Assembly: GCF_014650595.1 (NCBI RefSeq)
Contig: NZ_BMVG01000022.1
Coordinates: 61,069 to 125,068 of the forward strand
Direction of reading: 5' to 3'
DNA: 64,000 nt
Source: Streptomyces alanosinicus
GTDB lineage: Bacteria > Actinomycetota > Actinomycetes > Streptomycetales > Streptomycetaceae
This document shows, one piece after another, positions 1 through 7,649 of the stretch. The notes beneath the pieces were generated by a model that worked only from the letters and a program-made list of their open reading frames with translations, had not been told where the DNA came from and ran no database searches. The stretch's first letter is position 1. Each line of letters opens with the position of its first letter. The translations under genes and the position numbers were made by a program.

Positions 1-127
1 CGCCGTCCACGGCAGCGGCCGCACGCCCGAACACGGCGACCGGATGCCCGCGACGCGGGTCGCCGAGGAACAGATCACCGAGAAGGCCGGCGGCGGCACC
101 GTACGCGTAACTGCGATCGGCACCCAT
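1..127 (-). CDS. cobD: Cobalamin biosynthesis protein CobD/CbiB, 5' end only
   Basis: Only the first 42 codons are inside the window; the gene runs off the left edge. The ATG at 125-127 opens a frame reading MGADRSYAYG, then LLGDLFLGDPRRGHPV, which matches the N-terminus of CobD/CbiB. That family is an integral membrane protein that joins adenosylcobyric acid to the aminopropanol arm to make adenosylcobinamide (phosphate), late in B12 synthesis. A cobalamin riboswitch lies about 100 nt upstream on the same strand, which independently supports a B12-related role and implies repression when coenzyme B12 is plentiful. The identification rests on the N-terminal motif plus the riboswitch. The rest of the protein cannot be checked. 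Confidence 0.85.
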   Translation of the reverse strand, partial: MGADRSYAYGAAAGLLGDLFLGDPRRGHPVAVFGRAAAAVDG

Positions 128-229
128 GGGCTCAGCCGGTCGTGGGCACAGGGGCGGGCCTGGGATGGGTCCTTCGGCAGCCGGGCATGGCGATCGGTGT
201 CCTCACTCAGGGTGTCCGCGCCCTGGTTC

Positions 230-400
230 GACGAGACGCGGCGGCGAGAGTTCCTGGCTCCCGGGGGTTCTTCCCCGGTGACAGTGGCGGGACCGCGCCG
301 GATTCGCACCGGCTTCCTCTGCTGCCGCCGTACATGGCGGGGGCAGTCCACCACGCGCCCGGAACGGCCGTCAACTTGCCGTTGACCTGCGGGGGGAGAG
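230..400 (-). promoter_or_regulatory. Cobalamin (AdoCbl) riboswitch upstream of cobD
   Basis: On the minus strand, positions 316 to 280 read GGAAGCCGGTGCGAATCC followed by GGCGCGGTCCCGCCACTGTC. These are the conserved core blocks of the cobalamin riboswitch, including the pseudo-B12-box GCCACTGT. A GAGCCAGGAACTC-like 3' block follows near 255. The element lies just 5' of the cobD start, as expected for B12-repressed synthesis or uptake genes. The core is clear; the outer boundaries are approximate. Confidence 0.9.
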
Positions 401-447
401 TGTGCCGATCCCCACATCGCGGGGTGTCCGCGGCCCGCGGGCACGGC

Positions 448-485
448 AAAGGCTCCCCTCCGCGGGCTTGCGGAGAGGAGCCTTT
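448..485. terminator. Bidirectional hairpin terminator
   Basis: Arms AAAGGCTCC-C-CTCCGC and GCGGAG-A-GGAGCCTTT pair across a short GGGCTT-type loop with one internal mismatch. The A-rich 5' edge and T-rich 3' edge allow termination in both directions. It follows the stop of the small membrane protein gene transcribed leftwards and separates it from the cobD riboswitch unit. Confidence 0.85.
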
Positions 486-511
486 CGCGGTGCTCGGCGC
501 GTGGCGGTCCG

Positions 512-739
512 TCAGGCCTTGGCGACGATCAGGAAGATGCCGTACGCCACCGCCGCCGCGCAGGTGGCGAAGCAGAGGTAGGCACCGGTGACGGCGAGGC
601 CGGCGGAGCCGCCCTGTGCGGCCGCCTTCTCGCGTCGGGCCAGACCGCCCACGCCGAGGGTGAACAGGGCCACCAGGGCGACGGTGAACACGAGGCTGAC
701 GCCGAAGACGGAGCCGATGGCTGCCCAGTCGATCTTCAT
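512..739 (-). CDS. Small two-helix membrane protein, phosphate-transporter associated
   Basis: The 75-residue product has two hydrophobic segments (about residues 9-31 and 48-72) separated by a short basic/alanine-rich loop with LARREKAAAQ. I see no catalytic motif and do not recognise a named family. It begins 31 nt after the stop of the PiT transporter gene on the same strand and is followed by a strong terminator, so the two genes very probably form one transcript. Small membrane proteins are commonly found next to PiT genes in streptomycetes, so an accessory role in phosphate transport is a reasonable inference but is not shown. Start: ATG at 739. Confidence 0.8.
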   Translation of the reverse strand: MKIDWAAIGSVFGVSLVFTVALVALFTLGVGGLARREKAAAQGGSAGLAVTGAYLCFATCAAAVAYGIFLIVAKA

Positions 740-770
740 GATGCTTCCTTCGGTAACCGGGTGGCCGGGG

Positions 771-2021
771 TCAGACGGTGGCGGCCGGCGGGGCGGCCTG
801 GGGCGCGGGTTCGGCGGCGGCCGGGGAGGCGATCGTGGCCGTCAGGTTCTCGGTGACCGTGCCCGCCGGGGGCGGGGTCACCGCGGCGATGGCGGTGGTG
901 ACCACGCCGGCCGGCTCCGCGGTGTCGGCGACGACGTTGGTGTGGTCGACGACCTCACGGCGGGAGATCTTCCAGATCGTGGCGCTGGCGGCGATCAGGA
1001 AGACGGCGACCACGGCGGTGCCCCCGTCACCGAGATCCGTGACGGACTCGGCGCCCGCGCCGACCAGTGCGGCGGCCGGCAGGGTGAGCACCCAGGCGAC
1101 GGCCATCCGGGTCGCGGTGGACCAGCGGACCACGCCGCCCTTGCGGCCGAGGCCCGCGCCCATCACCGAGCCGGAGACGACGTGCGTGGTGGAGAGGGAG
1201 AAGCCCAGGTGCGAGGAGGCCAGGATGGCGGTCGCGGCGCTGGTCTGGGCGGCGAAGCCCTGGCGCGGCTCCAGGTCGGTCAGGCCCGTGCCCATGGTGC
1301 GGATGATGCGCCAGCCGCCGATGTAGGTGCCGAGCGCGATGGCCAGACCGGCGGAGAGGATGACCCAGACCGGCGGGTTGGAGCCGGGGGAGATGGCGCC
1401 GCCCGCGATCAGCGCGAGGGTGATGATGCCCATCGTCTTCTGGGCGTCGTTGGTGCCGTGGGCGAGGGAGACCAGTCCGGCGGAGGCGATCTGCCCGGCC
1501 CGGTACCCCTTGCGGGTGGCCTCGCCCTCGGCCTTGCCGCCGATGCCGTAGGAGAAGCGGGTGGCCAGCATCGACGCGAGGCCCGCCACGACCGGCGCGG
1601 CGACCGCCGGGAGGAGCACCTTGGTGACGAGGACGTCACCGTGCACGGCGCCGAAGCCGGCGGAGGCGACGGTGGCGCCGATCAGACCGCCCATCAGGGC
1701 GTGCGAGGAACTGGACGGCAGGCCCACCAGCCAGGTCACCAGGTTCCAGAGGATCGCGCCGACCAGGGCCGCGAAGATGACCTCGGGGCGGATGCCGGAC
1801 TCGTCGACGAGACCTTTGGAGATGGTGTTGGCGACCTCCACGGAGAGGAAGGCGCCCACCAGATTGAGGGCGGCGGACATGGCCACGGCGATCTTGGGCT
1901 TCAGAGCGCCTGTCGAGATCGTGGTGGCCATTGCGTTGGCGGTGTCGTGGAAACCGTTCGTGAAATCAAACGCGAGTGCGGTGACGACCACAATCGCGAG
2001 GATCAGCGAGAAGCTTTCCAT
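771..2021 (-). CDS. pit: Low-affinity inorganic phosphate transporter, PiT family
   Basis: The 416-residue polytopic membrane protein imports phosphate (as metal-phosphate) using the proton gradient. The N-terminal PiT signature DFTNGFHDTANAMA lies at residues 19-32, the internal PSSSSHALMGG signature near residue 100, and the second half-repeat signature LSTTHVVSGS near residue 280. Length is normal for actinobacterial PiT proteins. The C-terminal ~50 residues are Ala/Pro-rich and probably disordered. The gene heads a two-gene unit with the small membrane protein downstream. Two GTTCAYC direct repeats spaced 11 nt apart lie about 52-69 nt upstream of the start, suggesting PhoP control. Confidence 0.95.
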   Translation of the reverse strand: MESFSLILAIVVVTALAFDFTNGFHDTANAMATTISTGALKPKIAVAMSAALNLVGAFLSVEVANTISKGLVDESGIRPEVIFAALVGAILWNLVTWLVGLPSSSSHALMGGLIGATVASAGFGAVHGDVLVTKVLLPAVAAPVVAGLASMLATRFSYGIGGKAEGEATRKGYRAGQIASAGLVSLAHGTNDAQKTMGIITLALIAGGAISPGSNPPVWVILSAGLAIALGTYIGGWRIIRTMGTGLTDLEPRQGFAAQTSAATAILASSHLGFSLSTTHVVSGSVMGAGLGRKGGVVRWSTATRMAVAWVLTLPAAALVGAGAESVTDLGDGGTAVVAVFLIAASATIWKISRREVVDHTNVVADTAEPAGVVTTAIAAVTPPPAGTVTENLTATIASPAAAEPAPQAAPPAATV

Positions 2022-2072
2022 TTACCCAGGCAATCTTTCGAGGTCATTGGCTGGACGAACGTAGGCAACCTG

Positions 2073-2090
2073 GATGAACAGAAGGTGAAC
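2073..2090 (-). promoter_or_regulatory. Putative PHO box (PhoP direct repeats) upstream of pit
   Basis: On the minus strand 2090-2084 reads GTTCACC and 2079-2073 reads GTTCATC. These are two 7-nt units with an 11-nt period, matching the streptomycete PHO-box direct-repeat unit (GTTCACC followed by a less conserved 4-nt tail). Weaker GTTGCCT (2069-2063) and GTTCGTC (2060-2054) units follow toward the gene with 10- and 9-nt spacing. The position, about 50-70 nt upstream of the pit start, fits activation or modulation by PhoP. Confidence 0.65.
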
Positions 2091-2175
2091 TGGGGCGGGC
2101 GTGGGGGTGTCTGGGGAGGGGGGTTGATGTTCCGTTTCGCTCCGGTTCGGCACCGCCGTCCCAAGCGCCCCTTGG

Positions 2176-2931
2176 CTACCGGCTACGCGCGAAGACCCGC
2201 AGCCGGCTCGCGGACCCGTTGAAGAGATCCTGGTCACCCGGCAGCGGGCCCTCGGACTGGTACTGCCAGAACGTCCAGTAGTGCCACCCGCCGGGCAGCG
2301 TCCCCGGCTTCTTGGTGCCGTGCCGGGCGATCCACAGCGGATTGCTCTTCGAGAACGCACGGCTGTTGCCGGTGCACAGCTTCCACCACTGGGTCGTCGT
2401 GTAGATCACCGGGCGGCGGCCGGTCCCGCGCTTGACCTCGTCGCTGAAGGACCGGATCCAGCGGACCATGCGTTTCTTGCTCAGCCCGTAGCACTTGTGC
2501 TTCTTGCTGTACGGGTTGTACTCGATGTCGAGCGCCGGCGGCAGCGTCCAGCCGTCCGCCCGCCAGCCGCCGCCGTGCCGCACGAAGTACGCGGCCTGCT
2601 TGGCACCGGAGGACCGGTCCGGCAGGGCGAAGTGGTAGGCGCCCCGGACCAGGCCCTCCTTGTGCGCGCCGTTGTACTGCTGGGCGAAGTAGGGGTTGCG
2701 GTAGGTCGTGGACTCGGTCGCCTTGACGTAGACGAACCGCGCGCCCTTGGACCGGGACGCCGGCCAGCCGACGCGCTTCTGGTGCGACGAGACGTCGTGG
2801 CCGCGGGGCTTGCCCACGACCAGTGCCGGAGCTCCGGCCATCGCGGTCGTGGTGCTCGTGAGGGCGAGCGCAGCCGTGGCCGCCACGAGGAAGCCGGCGC
2901 GGCGACGGAGACGAGTGCGTTCACGGGCCAT
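2176..2931 (-). CDS. Secreted GH25-family muramidase (lysozyme)
   Basis: The predicted 251-residue protein has a basic N-terminus (MARERTRLRRRAG) and a hydrophobic stretch ending near AMAGAPA, a signal peptide for export. The mature part has the GH25 fold markers: GHDVSSHQ (D46), FVYVKATES, GAYHFA, the catalytic DxE pair in PALDIEYNP (D135 and E137), RPVIYTTTQWW and a C-terminal YWTFWQYQSEG. GH25 enzymes cleave the MurNAc-GlcNAc bond of peptidoglycan. The start at 2931 was chosen because the signal peptide begins there; the open frame continues upstream but reads as low-complexity non-coding sequence. It is divergent from the aldolase gene. Confidence 0.92.
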   Translation of the reverse strand: MARERTRLRRRAGFLVAATAALALTSTTTAMAGAPALVVGKPRGHDVSSHQKRVGWPASRSKGARFVYVKATESTTYRNPYFAQQYNGAHKEGLVRGAYHFALPDRSSGAKQAAYFVRHGGGWRADGWTLPPALDIEYNPYSKKHKCYGLSKKRMVRWIRSFSDEVKRGTGRRPVIYTTTQWWKLCTGNSRAFSKSNPLWIARHGTKKPGTLPGGWHYWTFWQYQSEGPLPGDQDLFNGSASRLRVFARSR

Positions 2932-3057
2932 GTGTCTCCCCGGGTCGGCGGACGGAAGATCGTCCGGCGGGCAAGGGGGACCATTGAAGGCCTGGCGATC
3001 ATCTGAATCGGCGCCCATTCGCGGCGATTCACCCCGACTTCCGCCTTTCGGGGGTAC

Positions 3058-3077
3058 GCTCTTCCGGCCGGAAGAGC
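3058..3077. promoter_or_regulatory. Perfect 20-bp palindrome in the GH25/aldolase divergent region
   Basis: The sequence GCTCTTCCGG followed directly by CCGGAAGAGC is a perfect 20-bp palindrome with no spacer. It overlaps the last bases of a TACGCT element (a TANNNT -10-like hexamer) facing the aldolase gene, whose start is 44 nt downstream. A gapless palindrome overlapping a -10 suggests a dimeric repressor operator. The regulator is unknown. Confidence 0.5.
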
Positions 3078-3120
3078 CCGCCCCGTCCCGGCCGACGGGC
3101 TCGGCTGGCAGGATCGCGGC

Positions 3121-3783
3121 ATGGCTGAGCAGCGACAGGACGAGGAACGGGCACACCTCTGGGCGGAACTGGTCGCCACGGCACGGCGGACGGTAACCGA
3201 AGGGCTGGTGGTCGGCACCTCGGGCAATGTCTCGGCGCGCGTCGGGGACCTCGTGCTGGTCACCCCCTCGGGTGTGCCGTACGACCGGCTCGGCCCGGAC
3301 GACCTCACCGGCGTCGACCTCAGCGGACGCCAGGTGCTCGGCACGCTCGCGCCGACCAGCGAACTGCCCATGCACCTCGCGGTCTACCGCACCACCGACG
3401 CCCGGGCGATCGTCCACACCCACGCCGTGCACGCCACGGCCGTCTCCACGCTCGTCCCCGAGCTTCCACTCGTCCACTACATGGCGGCCGCCCTCGGCGG
3501 CCCCGTCCGCGTCGCCCCCTACGCCACCTACGGCACCGACGAACTGGCCGAGCACATGCTCCGCGCCCTGGCCGACCGCTCCGGCTGCCTTCTGCGCAAC
3601 CACGGCACGATCACCTACGGCACGACCCTCGCCGAGGCCTACGACCGCACCGCCCAGCTGGAATGGATGTGCCGCCTGTGGCTCACGGCGTCCTCCGTGC
3701 CGGGCCTGTCCCCCTCCCTGCTCACGCAGGAGCAACTGGCGGAGGCGGGGGAACGCTTGAAGGGGTACGGCCAACGCGCATGA
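3121..3783 (+). CDS. Class II aldolase/adducin family protein (fuculose-phosphate aldolase-like)
   Basis: The 220-residue protein matches the zinc-dependent class II aldolase family (FucA/RhaD/AraD). Visible motifs are TSGNVSAR (33-40, phosphate binding), SELPMH with E81 in the catalytic Glu position, VHTHAVH giving zinc ligands H99 and H101, and RNHGTI giving H161. Members cleave or epimerise sugar phosphates such as L-fuculose-1-phosphate into DHAP and an aldehyde. The natural substrate cannot be told from sequence. The start is ATG, with a perfect palindrome just upstream. The stop codon lies inside a 13-bp tandem repeat that runs into the intergenic region. Confidence 0.9.
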   Translation: MAEQRQDEERAHLWAELVATARRTVTEGLVVGTSGNVSARVGDLVLVTPSGVPYDRLGPDDLTGVDLSGRQVLGTLAPTSELPMHLAVYRTTDARAIVHTHAVHATAVSTLVPELPLVHYMAAALGGPVRVAPYATYGTDELAEHMLRALADRSGCLLRNHGTITYGTTLAEAYDRTAQLEWMCRLWLTASSVPGLSPSLLTQEQLAEAGERLKGYGQRA

Positions 3784-3852
3784 CCACGCATGACCACCGC
3801 GCATGACCACCGCGCATGACCACCGCGCATGACCACCACGCATGACCACCGC
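3778..3852. repeat. 13-bp tandem repeat spanning the aldolase stop codon
   Basis: One partial unit (GCATGACCAC) and five units of GCATGACCACCGC, one of them with an A for G change, run head to tail. The first unit supplies the last Ala codon and the TGA stop of the aldolase gene. The 13-bp period shifts the reading frame by one at each copy, and every unit carries an ATG. Confidence 0.95.
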
Positions 3853-3911
3853 GCTCCGGCTCCGCCGACTTCCGGCTGGCCGGTGACGGCAACCCCCACG
3901 ACACTGGAGCC

Positions 3912-5039
3912 GTGGGCACCGTAAAAGCGACCGCCACCGCAGTCACCGCGGTCCTCGCCGCAGGCATCGCGTCCGTCGCCGCCGGCCGGTTCGCCAGCGA
4001 CGCCGCGCTGAAGGCGCCCGCCGGCCGCCCGCTGCCCACCGAACCCCGCCTCACCGTGCACGGCACGGCCGCCGGCCAGATCACGCTCACCCGCGACCTG
4101 GCCTCGCTGCGCCCCGGCACCTACGGGCTGGCCGGCGACGGCACCCACGCGGTCGTCGGACCGGTCCTGGAGGCGGCCCGGCACGCGGCCGACACCGTCG
4201 TACGACGCCTGGAACGCGTCACGCACGGCACGCTCACCTCCGGCGACACGGTGTGGCTCACCCCGAACCTGTACGTCGGCAACCCCCGCACCGCCCTCGG
4301 CCTCGACCACGCCGACATCGACGTGCCCGGCGAACTCGGCGAACTGCCCGCCTGGTTCGTGCCCGGCGCCCGGGACACCTGGGTGATCGCCGTGCACGGC
4401 CTCGGCACCACCCGCGAACAGGCCATGAACCTCATGAGCCGGCTGCACGCCCGCAAAGTGCCGGTCCTCGCGCTCGCCTACCGGGGCGACCTCGGCGCCC
4501 CGCGCCCGCCGGACGGACTGAACCACCTCGGCGAGACCGAGTGGCGCGACCTGGACGCGGCGATCCGCTACGCCGTCCGCTACGGCGCCCGCCGGGTCGT
4601 CCTGCTCGGCTGGTCCACCGGCGCCACCATGGCGCTGCGCGCCGCCGAGCGCTCCCCGGTGCGCGAGCGCATCGCCGGACTGGTCCTGGACTCGCCGGTG
4701 CTCAGCTGGGAGGTCACCCTGCGCGCCCTCGCCCGCGCCCGCCACACCCCGCCGCCGCTGCTGCCGCTCGCCGTACGGGCCGCACAGGGCCGGGCCGGTC
4801 TGCACGCCGACGGGTTCGCCGAGATCACCGACCCCGACCGGCTCGCCGTACCGACCCTGATCTTCCACGGCCCCGACGACCAGGTGGCCCCCTGGGACCT
4901 CTCCCGCCGCCTCGCCGCCCGCCGCCCCGACCTGATCGCCCTGCACTCCGTGCCGCAGGCCCCGCACGCGGCGATGTGGAACGCCGCTCCCGCGGAGTAC
5001 GAGGAGCGGCTGCGCCGTTTCCTGACCCCGCTGGTGTGA
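3912..5039 (+). CDS. Alpha/beta hydrolase, membrane-anchored or exported
   Basis: The 375-residue protein has an N-terminal hydrophobic segment (about residues 6-26) that could be a signal anchor, then a C-terminal alpha/beta-hydrolase domain from about residue 150. The catalytic set is visible: oxyanion motif VHGLG (161-165), nucleophile elbow GWSTG (S235), acid in GPDDQV (D322 or D323) and histidine in PHAAMW (H352). Such proteins are serine hydrolases; the substrate is unknown. The start is GTG at 3912. It follows the aldolase gene by about 130 nt, including the 13-bp repeats, so co-transcription is possible but not required. Confidence 0.88.
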   Translation: MGTVKATATAVTAVLAAGIASVAAGRFASDAALKAPAGRPLPTEPRLTVHGTAAGQITLTRDLASLRPGTYGLAGDGTHAVVGPVLEAARHAADTVVRRLERVTHGTLTSGDTVWLTPNLYVGNPRTALGLDHADIDVPGELGELPAWFVPGARDTWVIAVHGLGTTREQAMNLMSRLHARKVPVLALAYRGDLGAPRPPDGLNHLGETEWRDLDAAIRYAVRYGARRVVLLGWSTGATMALRAAERSPVRERIAGLVLDSPVLSWEVTLRALARARHTPPPLLPLAVRAAQGRAGLHADGFAEITDPDRLAVPTLIFHGPDDQVAPWDLSRRLAARRPDLIALHSVPQAPHAAMWNAAPAEYEERLRRFLTPLV

Positions 5040-5188
5040 TCGCCGGTGCCGGACATTCCGTTTAACGCCGTACGACTGGCCTGATCATGCCTCCCCACCC
5101 GGCGTCGGCCCCCGTGCCTTGGCCAGTCCCGTCGCCCGCCGTGACATTCCGTTTGGGTTTTCGGACCGCCAACCGGAAGACTGCACCC

Positions 5189-6595
5189 GTGACGTCCCGT
5201 ATCCCGCGCGACTCCAGGCTCCGACTCGTCCGACCGCGACCCCTGGCCGCCGCCCCCAGAGCTGTGAACCAGCGGCGCCCACGGCGCCCCGCACCCCGGC
5301 CGCCGGAGGGCACCCCCGCCCCCGCGGAACTGGCCAGAATGGCCCGCACCGGACTGGGCGGCCCGGTCCGCGTCGCCCGCTGGGCCGACACCGCGCTCGG
5401 CCCCGGCAGCGACGGCGCCACCGCCGACGGCAAGGCCACCCTCTCCGCCGCCACCGCCGAACGGGCCGCCGCCGACCTGGGCCTGAGCACCGCCGAGGTC
5501 CGCGCCGACTGGGACATCGCGCGCCTGTCCGGACTCGTCGAGGTGCACGGCGACAGCGCGCGCCCCGGCTGGCGGCTGCGCGCCTGGGACCGCGACGACA
5601 GCGCCGTGCTGCGCGGCTGGGTCGCCCTGTTCGACGCCTGGTCGCTGGCGTCCCCGGAACCCGAGGAGCATGAGCCGGCCGCCGTCGCCGAGGTCGTCTC
5701 GGCCATGCCCCAGGTGCTCTCCTTCCTCCAGCTGTCCGCCGGTCCCGTCCCGGTCGAGCAGCTGCTCGACCTGCTCCAGCAGCGGGTCACCGAACTGCGC
5801 ACCGAGCGCTGCGAGGTCCCCTACGAGCCGGCCGCCCTGCCGCCCGCCGAGACCGACTTCGAACCCGCCGACGACAGCCTGCTCGCCCCGCTCCTCGACT
5901 GGGCGCTCAAGGCCCTCGTCTTCGTCGGCGCGCTGACCTACGGCGGCGGCCAGGCCACCCTCACCCCGCTCGGCAGCTGGGCGGTGTGGGTCAAGCTGGA
6001 GCAGATCTGCGTGGCCGCGCAGAGCCCGGCCGGCAACATCGAGCAGTCCGCCGAGGACATGCTCCGCGGCTGCGCCCAGCTGCGCCCCAACGCCGCCCGC
6101 GCCGAGTACCGCGCCTGGCTCGCCGCCCGCCCCGTCGGCAACGCCGTCACCGAGCTGATCCACGGCGCGCGCGGCGAGGACGCCCTGCTGCGCGGCCTGG
6201 CCTTCGAGGCCCTGCGTGTCGTCGGCGCCCCCGCGGAACCGGACGTACGCGCCGTCGTGGACGAGCCCGCCCTGCGGCCGTACGCCCTGCTGTGGCTCGC
6301 CGAGCACGACGGGGTCGACCCGGAGGACGCCCACGAGGTCCTCACCCGTGACGAGGCGACCTGGCTGTGGGTGGACACCGCGGCCGCCGTCGCCGACCAC
6401 GGGGAGGCGCCGATGCTGGTCCGGCATCTGGAGTCCGCGCTGCAGCCCACGGTCCCCCAGCTGCTCGACGAGGTCCGCGCCGTCGGTCATCCGCGCACCG
6501 TGCAGGTGCTGGTCGCGCTCGCCGCCGCGCACCCCGACCCGGCCCTGGCCAAGGCCGTGCGCCGGGCCGCCTTCCAGGTGCACACCGGGGGGTGA
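5189..6595 (+). CDS. Conserved hypothetical protein, helical, function unknown
   Basis: The predicted 468-residue soluble protein is rich in Ala, Leu, Glu and Asp, with no signal peptide or membrane segment. After a basic N-terminal ~30 residues there is a mostly helical body with many charged residues; I see no catalytic motif. GTG at 5189 was chosen because GGAAG lies 9 nt upstream; an in-frame ATG at 5087 lacks a ribosome site and would add an Arg/Pro-rich tail. The end part (LEALRVVGAPAE-type segments repeated with DP pairs) resembles helical repeat proteins. Function cannot be assigned. Confidence 0.8.
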   Translation: MTSRIPRDSRLRLVRPRPLAAAPRAVNQRRPRRPAPRPPEGTPAPAELARMARTGLGGPVRVARWADTALGPGSDGATADGKATLSAATAERAAADLGLSTAEVRADWDIARLSGLVEVHGDSARPGWRLRAWDRDDSAVLRGWVALFDAWSLASPEPEEHEPAAVAEVVSAMPQVLSFLQLSAGPVPVEQLLDLLQQRVTELRTERCEVPYEPAALPPAETDFEPADDSLLAPLLDWALKALVFVGALTYGGGQATLTPLGSWAVWVKLEQICVAAQSPAGNIEQSAEDMLRGCAQLRPNAARAEYRAWLAARPVGNAVTELIHGARGEDALLRGLAFEALRVVGAPAEPDVRAVVDEPALRPYALLWLAEHDGVDPEDAHEVLTRDEATWLWVDTAAAVADHGEAPMLVRHLESALQPTVPQLLDEVRAVGHPRTVQVLVALAAAHPDPALAKAVRRAAFQVHTGG

Positions 6596-6611
6596 ACGGC
6601 GTGGGGGCCGC

Positions 6612-7025
6612 TCAGACGCCGATCTCCGGGGCGTACGTCCCGAAGCTCCAGATGTTGCCCTCGGCGTCGCGGGCCATGTAGTCCCGCGAGCCGTAGTCCT
6701 GGTCCGTCGGGGGCATCAGGATCTCCACGCCGTGCTCCAGGGCCCGCTGGTGGTGGGCGTCCACGTCGTCCACGACGACGTACACCCCGGTGGGACCGGA
6801 GTCCTTCATCGCCGCGTCGAAGCGGCCGCCGCGGCCCTTGGAACCGATCATCACCGCGCCGTTGCCCTGGGTCAGCTCGGCGTGCATCACCTTGCCGTCC
6901 TCCGTCTCGTACACCGAAAGCTCGGTGAAACCGAGGGCCTCCGTCAGCTGTTTGATCGCCGCCTTCGCGTCCGCGTACAGCAGCGAGGGATAGATGCTCG
7001 GCCGTCCGCCACCCGTGCCTGTCAT
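6612..7025 (-). CDS. VOC-fold (glyoxalase/PhnB-like) protein
   Basis: The 137-residue protein has the paired beta-alpha-beta-beta-beta layout of the vicinal-oxygen-chelate superfamily: SIYPSLLYADAKAAI at the start, FTELSVYETEDGKVMHAEL, VYVVVDDVDAHHQRAL, and the C-terminal DYGSRDYMARDAEGN then WSFGTY typical of the PhnB-like branch. The C-terminal D-x-E-G-N-x-W pattern matches glyoxalase-family metal and substrate sites. Members include glyoxalases, bleomycin-resistance-type proteins and dioxygenases; this one cannot be assigned a substrate. It is convergent with the preceding unknown gene. Confidence 0.88.
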   Translation of the reverse strand: MTGTGGGRPSIYPSLLYADAKAAIKQLTEALGFTELSVYETEDGKVMHAELTQGNGAVMIGSKGRGGRFDAAMKDSGPTGVYVVVDDVDAHHQRALEHGVEILMPPTDQDYGSRDYMARDAEGNIWSFGTYAPEIGV

Positions 7026-7105
7026 TGCCGATCACTCCTTCGTACGCCTTCGTACGCCGGTTCTGTGGCGTCCCGTTCAGTGTTGCAGCCGCCACTGACA
7101 ACGCC

Positions 7106-7426
7106 TCAGCGGAATGTGTCGCACTGCAACATGCCGCCGGTCTCGAAGCCCCGCCGGAACCACCGCTGCCGCTGCCGTGCCGACCCGTGCGTCCAGGTCT
7201 CCGGAGTCACCCGGCCCCGGAACCGCTCCTGGATCCGGTCGTCGTCCACGGCCGCCGCGGCGTCCAGCCCCAGCAGGTCCTGCACATGATGGCCGTACTC
7301 GTGCGCGATCACGTACGCCTGCGCGAAGGGGCCGCCGGCGGAGCCGAACTTCGAGCGCAGCTCGTCGAAGAAGCCCGGGTCCTGCACCTCGGAGGTGTCC
7401 AGGTCCGCGTCGTCGTCGAACTGCAC
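7106..7426 (-). pseudogene. Remnant of a neutral zinc metallopeptidase with two internal deletions
   Basis: The remaining 106-codon frame is made of three blocks of a PF04228-type (YpfJ-like) zinc peptidase that is normally near 290-300 residues. The N-terminal block ends DLDTSEVQD at residue 16, where family members continue with a membrane segment. The middle block starts PGFFDELRSKFG and carries the zinc motif HEYGHH (42-47). The third block starts LDAAAAVDDDRIQ and ends in the family C-terminus TWTHGSARQRQRW and CDTF. Both junctions are in frame. The lost pieces (roughly 120 and 60 residues, from remembered homologues) include the membrane anchor and the region of the third zinc ligand. 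GTG at 7426 has a strong GGAGGG site. It may be expressed but is unlikely to be an active protease. Confidence 0.75.
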
Positions 7427-7649
7427 GTGCCCTCCGCCCTCCGCCCGCGCCGCAACGTCCGTCGCCCGAAGCCTGGCGGCATCCTTACCCGCCGCGCCGC
7501 CATACCCGTGGACGAACACCCGAACGGGCGACTTCCCGCGCACCCCCGCCCCGGCACCCCGCCCCGTCCGCTACCCGCCACTACGCTCGGCGCCTGATCC
7601 GCGGCCGAGGACACCCCGACCCGCGGCCGCGGACACGGAAGGGGCGCAG

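Noticed and set aside
588..2222. 544-residue rightward open frame antisense to pit
   Set aside because: Low-complexity Gly/Asp/Arg composition and full overlap with the PiT gene; it is the usual GC-bias shadow.
2932..3849. N-terminal extension of the GH25 frame
   Set aside because: It would bury the signal peptide and runs antisense to the aldolase gene.
3778..3852. Possible CRISPR-like array
   Set aside because: Units are contiguous with no spacers; it is a simple tandem repeat.
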